DNA of 64,000 nucleotides from Heterocephalus glaber (Eukaryota > Chordata > Mammalia > Rodentia > Bathyergidae). Shown here piece after piece: positions 59,386 to 64,000 of this stretch. The translations under genes and the position numbers were made by a program. How positions within the stretch are numbered: the first letter of the stretch is position 1; each line of letters begins with the position of its first letter. Location: NCBI RefSeq assembly GCF_000247695.1, contig NW_004624732.1:25931110-25995109 (forward strand). The letters run 5' to 3'. The notes beneath the pieces are model-generated. The model was not told the origin of the DNA, searched no databases, and saw nothing but the letters and a program-made list of their open reading frames with translations.

Positions 59386-59498
59386 ATAGGGTCTAAGGGT
59401 GTAGCTCAATGGCCAAACACTTGTCTAGCATGCATGAGGCCCTGAGTTTGTTCTCCAGCATGACAAAAATAAAATAAATAAAATAAAATAAAGAGTAA
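59386..59498 (+). repeat. ID-like SINE
   Basis: gtctaagggtgtagctcaat, cttgtctagcatgcatgagg, ccctgagtttgttctccagc, then an (AAAT)n tail. Confidence 0.88.
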
Positions 59499-59499
59499 A

Positions 59500-60585
59500 A
59501 CATTCCCTTTCCTATATCAAATATACCACTGGGTAGCCAATAGTAGATAAAGAGAACCACCTCTCATTAGAATAGCAGGCAAAGAAGAAATGATAGAATT
59601 CAAGTATTATCATTGCTAGTGAATTAGAGATCTAAGCAATGAACACTAAACACTCCAATCACCACAAAAAGAGAAACAATTAGACATAATGTGCCTTCTT
59701 TCCATGGAAAAAAACACCACAATACCTTTGAAATAGTCTTGCCAAAAATTTTAACCCTAATTTGATCAAGATCCAAGTCCCAATTTAAAAACTGAGAACA
59801 GAGGGATGAGTAATCTACACCATGGGGTTGCAATCAACACAATCCAGACTGAGGGAAACTTAAGAGGAAAATCAGTCCAATTTATTCACAATTAAATTGC
59901 AGGATTGAGACAGAGAGGGAGGAAGAGCTGGGGAGGAAAAGGATGGGGAGAGAGAGGGGGAAGACAAGGAGTTGAGGGAATGCATGGATTAAAAGCAGCT
60001 TAAAAATACAAATTTAGCAGCATTATTTCTGTCTCAAAGAAACTATAATAATAATATAGCATTTATGAAACAATTAGAAATTTGAACAGTAACCAAATAT
60101 TTGATGATATTAAGCAACTATTTTAATCGTTTTAGGCAAGATAATAGTATTGTGGCTAAATTAAAAAAAAAATAAAACAAAACAGTTCCTATCTATCTTT
60201 TAGGCTTAGGAAAAGATGCCCCAAAGCATAGTGCTTCAGCATGCAGAGCTCTTTGAACCAAAGGATTCTGAAAGGCTTAGAAGCAACCTCAGGACCAAGG
60301 ACTTTCTGTCTCTTGGTCCCCAAATGCAGGGTAAAACTCTCTGCCATCCCCTTATCTGAAGATCCTTTAAAAGTGCTGGGTGCCTTGCTTCCTTTCCTGC
60401 AATCTCATCCAGGAATGATTAAACTCCTATTGCTGGAAGGAGGATTGAGGAATGTCACCACTCCTAGACAGACTCTGCCTTAGCCATGGCCTGTTCTTTG
60501 TGTTTATTCTGAACCCTAAAAATCATTTAGCAATCCTCAAATTGCCTTCATCCCCCTCCCTCTCCTGTATGAAGATAGTATAAAA
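59500..60585. other. Intergenic stretch, no gene recognised
   Basis: AT-rich with a purine-rich patch at about 59907-59975. No exon or named repeat. Confidence 0.4.
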
Positions 60586-60588
60586 ACA

Positions 60589-60760
60589 TGTGTGTGTGTG
60601 TGTGTGTGTGTGTGCGCATGCTGGGGATTGAACCCAGGGCTTCATGGTTAGCCTGGAACCTTCTAATAATCCCTTCTGTAATCTGTAATATATAATCTGT
60701 AATCTCTTCTCTCCCCTCATAGCTGGCACCACAGGTGAGCACCACCACACAAGCCTTTTT
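60589..60760 (-). repeat. (TG)n plus ID/B1 SINE remnants, reverse
   Basis: About thirteen TG units, then gcatgctggggattgaaccc, agggcttcat (ID fragment), and B1-like tagctggcaccacaggtgag, caccaccac. Probably one rearranged dimer. Confidence 0.65.
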
Positions 60761-60764
60761 CTGT

Positions 60765-61525
60765 TTGGGTCTTTAACTAACCTGAAGGTCCTAGGGGTGG
60801 ATCCAGGTGTTCTCTGTGGTCCTGCAGACAACCTATGAAAAATACATTTGCAGTGGCTGTGCTGAGACCATCAAGGGAGCCAAAGAGGTGAAGCTTGAAG
60901 CTCAGGTTGAAAACTGTAGGACCAGGGCAGGAGACATGGGAGGGGCATGAAGAATTCTGATGTGGTTGGAGGGTGGCAGATGTGCAAGCCCTGTTGCTCC
61001 AAGGAAAGCTGAAGGAAGTGAGGGTTGATATCAGCTCTTGGAGGTAACTTTAGGAGCATGCAAGTGGACCATAGCATCTGGAGGCACTGATTTGTAGGCC
61101 AGGGTATGGGTCACTCCCTTAGCATCCTGGGGAAAAGCACACTCAGCTGTACAATGCTGTCCACACATCAGTACTGCACTCTAGGAGAGGCATCTGACTT
61201 TTGTGGTTCCACTTTGTGGGGTTATCTGCAAGCAGCATGACATTCAATGCCCTAGAGGTCAGTTGCTGCCACACACAGCCACCTCAGCCAGAATGGGGCA
61301 ACAGCAGCCCCAGGGGGGTCACTGCTAGGTGACCTGCGGGCCTATGGGGTCTTCAGGAGTTGATCCTGTCTCTTCCCCACAGTGGAGGGCCTTGAGGTCC
61401 ATCTCGTAGGGTGTGCTCCTAATGGGGGGCCACCATCTCAAAGCAGAAGATTGGCTAGCAGATTTCTATTCTAGAAAGGTATCTCTGGAGGACAGGTGGC
61501 AGGGGACAGTGGACAGAGACAGTCC
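60765..61525. other. Intergenic stretch, no gene recognised
   Basis: GC-moderate sequence without recognised repeat or exon. Confidence 0.35.
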
Positions 61526-61533
61526 GCAGAGTG

Positions 61534-61937
61534 TGATGGTTTGAACATGGTTTGTTTCCTCTACAACTCATGTGAAGGTTCAATTTCTCAGGGTAGCAGT
61601 GTTGGGAGGTGGGGCCTAGCAGGAGGTGTTTGGATCATGGGGAGCCCCCTTCTCTCCCAGTGAGTCTCCTCTGGGCAACTGGATTAGTCACCTTGACAGC
61701 GAGCTGTTATAAAGCAAGTCTGCCTTCCTCTGCTCTCTTGGGTCTGTCCATCCATACATACTCCATGCCTTTTCTCTCTGTTGTGAATTGAAGCAGCACA
61801 TGGCCTTCACCAGAAGCTGAGCAGGTGCCTATGCTAGGGGCTTGGACTCCACAACTGTGAGCCAAAGAGACTTCTATTCTTTATAAATTGCCCAGTTGCA
61901 GATGTTCTATTATAGCAGTTGAAAACAAACCAAAACA
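61534..61937 (+). mobile_element. MaLR-type solo LTR with 5-bp target duplication
   Basis: A 404-bp LTR starts tgatggtttgaacatgg and ends ccaaaaca. It contains agtgttgggaggtggggcct, ggtgtttggatcatgggga, ccacaactgtgagccaaaga and attctttataaattgcccag. It is framed by gagtg at 61529-61533 and 61938-61942, the 5-bp length typical of ERVL/MaLR integrases. No internal region. Confidence 0.85.
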
Positions 61938-62169
61938 GAGTGACCTTGGATGGAGAGGGACCACTGTGTGCAGAGTGACAAGATCTCAAAGGCCCAGGGA
62001 TGGCACTGCAGGCTGAGCCTGTCTCTCACTCAACCCTTACTCTGTCCCCCTGATTTAAAGATAGAACACTAGGCTGGGTTGGGCTCTCCCCATCACCCCA
62101 CAAACAGCTCCTGTGAATGAAAGCTGAGCACAAAGAAGCACCAAATACTCCACCTTCTAAAAGGATCAG

Positions 62170-64000
62170 GGGGACTTCTGGGAAGGTGGCATAGTGGTAA
62201 GCAGTAACAAATCAACCTCTCCAAGATTCAGAATCCCGACACTGGAAAATAACAACTTGGTGAAGAAAAGAAGGAGGGAGGTAGATCCCTGGGACCCAGG
62301 AAGGATCTGAAGGGAAAGTTGGAGACTACAGAGAAATTGAAGAGACAGACCACAACACAGAAGGAAAGGGCAACCTGCACTTTCTCCCCAGCTCCTGGCT
62401 AGTGGTGTGAGAAAGGAAGATTGAATCTAGAAAGACACAGTGAAAGCAGGTAACTCTAGAGGCCTTCAGGAAGAAATCCACCAGTGAAACTAAGCAGTGG
62501 TTGCTGTGCACTACAACAGCTGGTGAGTTACTCCAGTCCAAGTGTCTGGCATATCCCCTGAAGAAGATGCTTGGTTGGAAGGGCCATTTTAGGGAGGGGA
62601 CAACTGGACTTGGGACTCAGAGCAGCTTCATCTGAGGGCTCCCAGTGTTAAACTCCCACAGTGACTGGGTAAGGGACAACCACAGGTGATGTGCATGGTC
62701 AGGAAGCTGTGGTCAGGCTGGAAAGAGACACAAGAGTGCTATCAGCTAATGACTCAGGCCCCAACCCCAAGAGCAGAGGCCAGATTCAGCCTGAGTATCT
62801 GTGGATTTGAAAGTTTCAGAACTGGCATTCTGTCCTAATCCTACTGCCGGTTTGCTGGAATTATCCAGCACAGATCTGGCCTCTGATCGCCTCTCTCATC
62901 TACCAGAGAGAGAAGAGTCATGCCTTGAATTGGATACTGCCACAAAATTGTGCACCCCGGATGATAACCATAGACTTCAATTCACGGAGAAGTTTCTTTC
63001 TTTCTTTCTTTCTTTCTTTCTTTTTCTTTTTTCTTCTTTCTTTCTTTCTGTCTGTTTTTTGCTTTACTTTGCTTTTTAAAATTTTTGTTCATTTGGGTTT
63101 TTTGGATTGCTTGTTTTTGTTTTTGTTTCTTGTTAGTGTGAACATTGTTTTTAGCTTTTTTGTTTTGTTTTTGTTTTTTCCTTCTTTCCTTCCCTCTTGT
63201 CTTCACCAATTTCCTGAGGATTGGGTAATCTTCCTTTGTCCTTCAGCCTTGCTTCTAATCTCTTTTTCTTCTTTCATTTTTCTATTTTTTCTCTATTCCT
63301 TTTTAAATTTTCTCCCCTTAGGGTGAAATTACTTTACTGGGTGGATATTTACTTTATAATTTTCTGATTTGTCTTAGATTTTTGTTATGTAACTATAAAT
63401 CTTGTATCAGGATAAAGGGGAAATTATTAGTTATCACATTTTGTAATTTTTCAGTCTGTGTTTGATGCTATTTTTATTACTGATTGTACTTTAGCCAAGA
63501 TGCCATAGCTGTTGTGATTGGTTGATATTCCTAGATTGTCTGGGGGTCATGAACAATATCATAGTCCAGTACCAAAGAATAGGGTGCTAGGCCAAACAGG
63601 CTGTGACATTTCATGCCTAATAAACAGAAAAGGCAGAATCCATTCAAAGGCCAAACATTAGATATGCCTGAAGGACATCTCTGAAAAGTAATAGTCATTT
63701 CCTTAAAAGGTCTCAATGCTAGTAGTAAAGCTACCTATCATTAGCAATTTATAAGCCTCAATGCAGAGAACAAATAAACAACAACAACAACAACATCAAC
63801 AACAAAAAGAAAATGAGAAAACACAGAAGTAAGATGCAACCCAATACCCCCAACTTGCCCATGGCAAATCCATGGGGCATTGAGGTGGAAGAAATCAAAG
63901 GCCAGCTGAACTTTCTGAAATGGTAGTAGGAGAAGTAACAAAACAGATGAATAGGTCTCCTGACAAAACCAAAGCAGAAATAACTATATAGATAATTTAA
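62170..64000 (+). mobile_element. L1 LINE 5' end (5' UTR and start of ORF1), partial
   Basis: A non-coding leader beginning ggggacttctgggaaggtgg (reminiscent of the 'aagatggc' L1 start) runs about 1.6 kb. It contains a long pyrimidine tract ((TTTC)n at 62992-63055, T-rich to 63310) and leads via (AAC)n to an ATG at 63813-63815 where ORF1 would be expected. That frame stops after 37 codons (TAG at 63924-63926), so ORF1 is broken or the frame is shifted. Identification is by layout and faint similarity; the rest lies outside the window. Confidence 0.5.
62992..63055. repeat. (TTTC)n microsatellite
   Basis: About seven clean TTTC units followed by degenerate CTTT/TTTC, opening a T-rich tract. 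Confidence 0.9.

Noticed and set aside
62925..63326. 133-codon Phe/Leu/Ser-rich 'membrane' ORF
   Set aside because: Translation of a TTTC/T-rich tract within the presumed L1 leader.

Overview
This is a 64 kb piece of a mammalian nuclear genome, not a microbial one. It has intron-scale gaps, canonical splice sites, a CpG island, SINE/LINE/LTR layers and many microsatellites. The abundant young SINEs are 7SL-derived B1-like monomers, tRNA-derived ID-like elements, and B1-ID dimers with A-rich tails. Together they point to a rodent outside the mouse/rat group; a sciuromorph or castorimorph is my inference and cannot be fixed without a database.

The only protein-coding gene I can support is STEAP3 (endosomal ferrireductase) on the minus strand. 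Its first coding exon is at 1145-1636 (5' UTR part to 1644) and encodes the N-terminal NADPH-binding half of the cytosolic oxidoreductase domain. The remaining exons lie beyond the left edge. A likely non-coding first exon and promoter lie in a CpG island around 22.2-22.95 kb, making intron 1 about 21 kb. Intron 1 contains MIR, L2, L1, MER5-like, MaLR-LTR and SINE copies, and one unusual insertion: a 30-nt fragment of the 5' end of U6 snRNA inside a SINE, flanked by a perfect 15-bp duplication.

From about 22.95 kb to 64 kb the window appears intergenic (upstream of STEAP3). It holds one clear processed pseudogene, a GTF2F1 (TFIIF alpha / RAP74) retrocopy on the minus strand at about 37.27-38.80 kb, broken by a stop, frameshifts and an internal deletion. 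The rest is repeats. An old L1 ORF2 region lies at 48.6-51.1 kb with four SINEs inside it. A hAT-like DNA transposon at 51.1-51.9 kb was split by SINEs and a TATC microsatellite. MaLR-type LTRs lie near 53.3, 58.9 and 61.5 kb (plus one at 8.3 kb in intron 1), a retroviral-type solo LTR near 41.5 kb, and what looks like the 5' end of an L1 running off the right edge from about 62.17 kb.

I found no CRISPR array, operon, tRNA gene or novel multi-gene system. The most unusual items are the U6-fragment insertion, the GTF2F1 retrocopy with its G-quadruplex-prone expansion, a 101-nt uninterrupted polypurine tract, and a spaced pair of GATAA-containing repeats in STEAP3 intron 1. Family names for old repeats come from remembered consensus patterns and are less certain than the gene calls.
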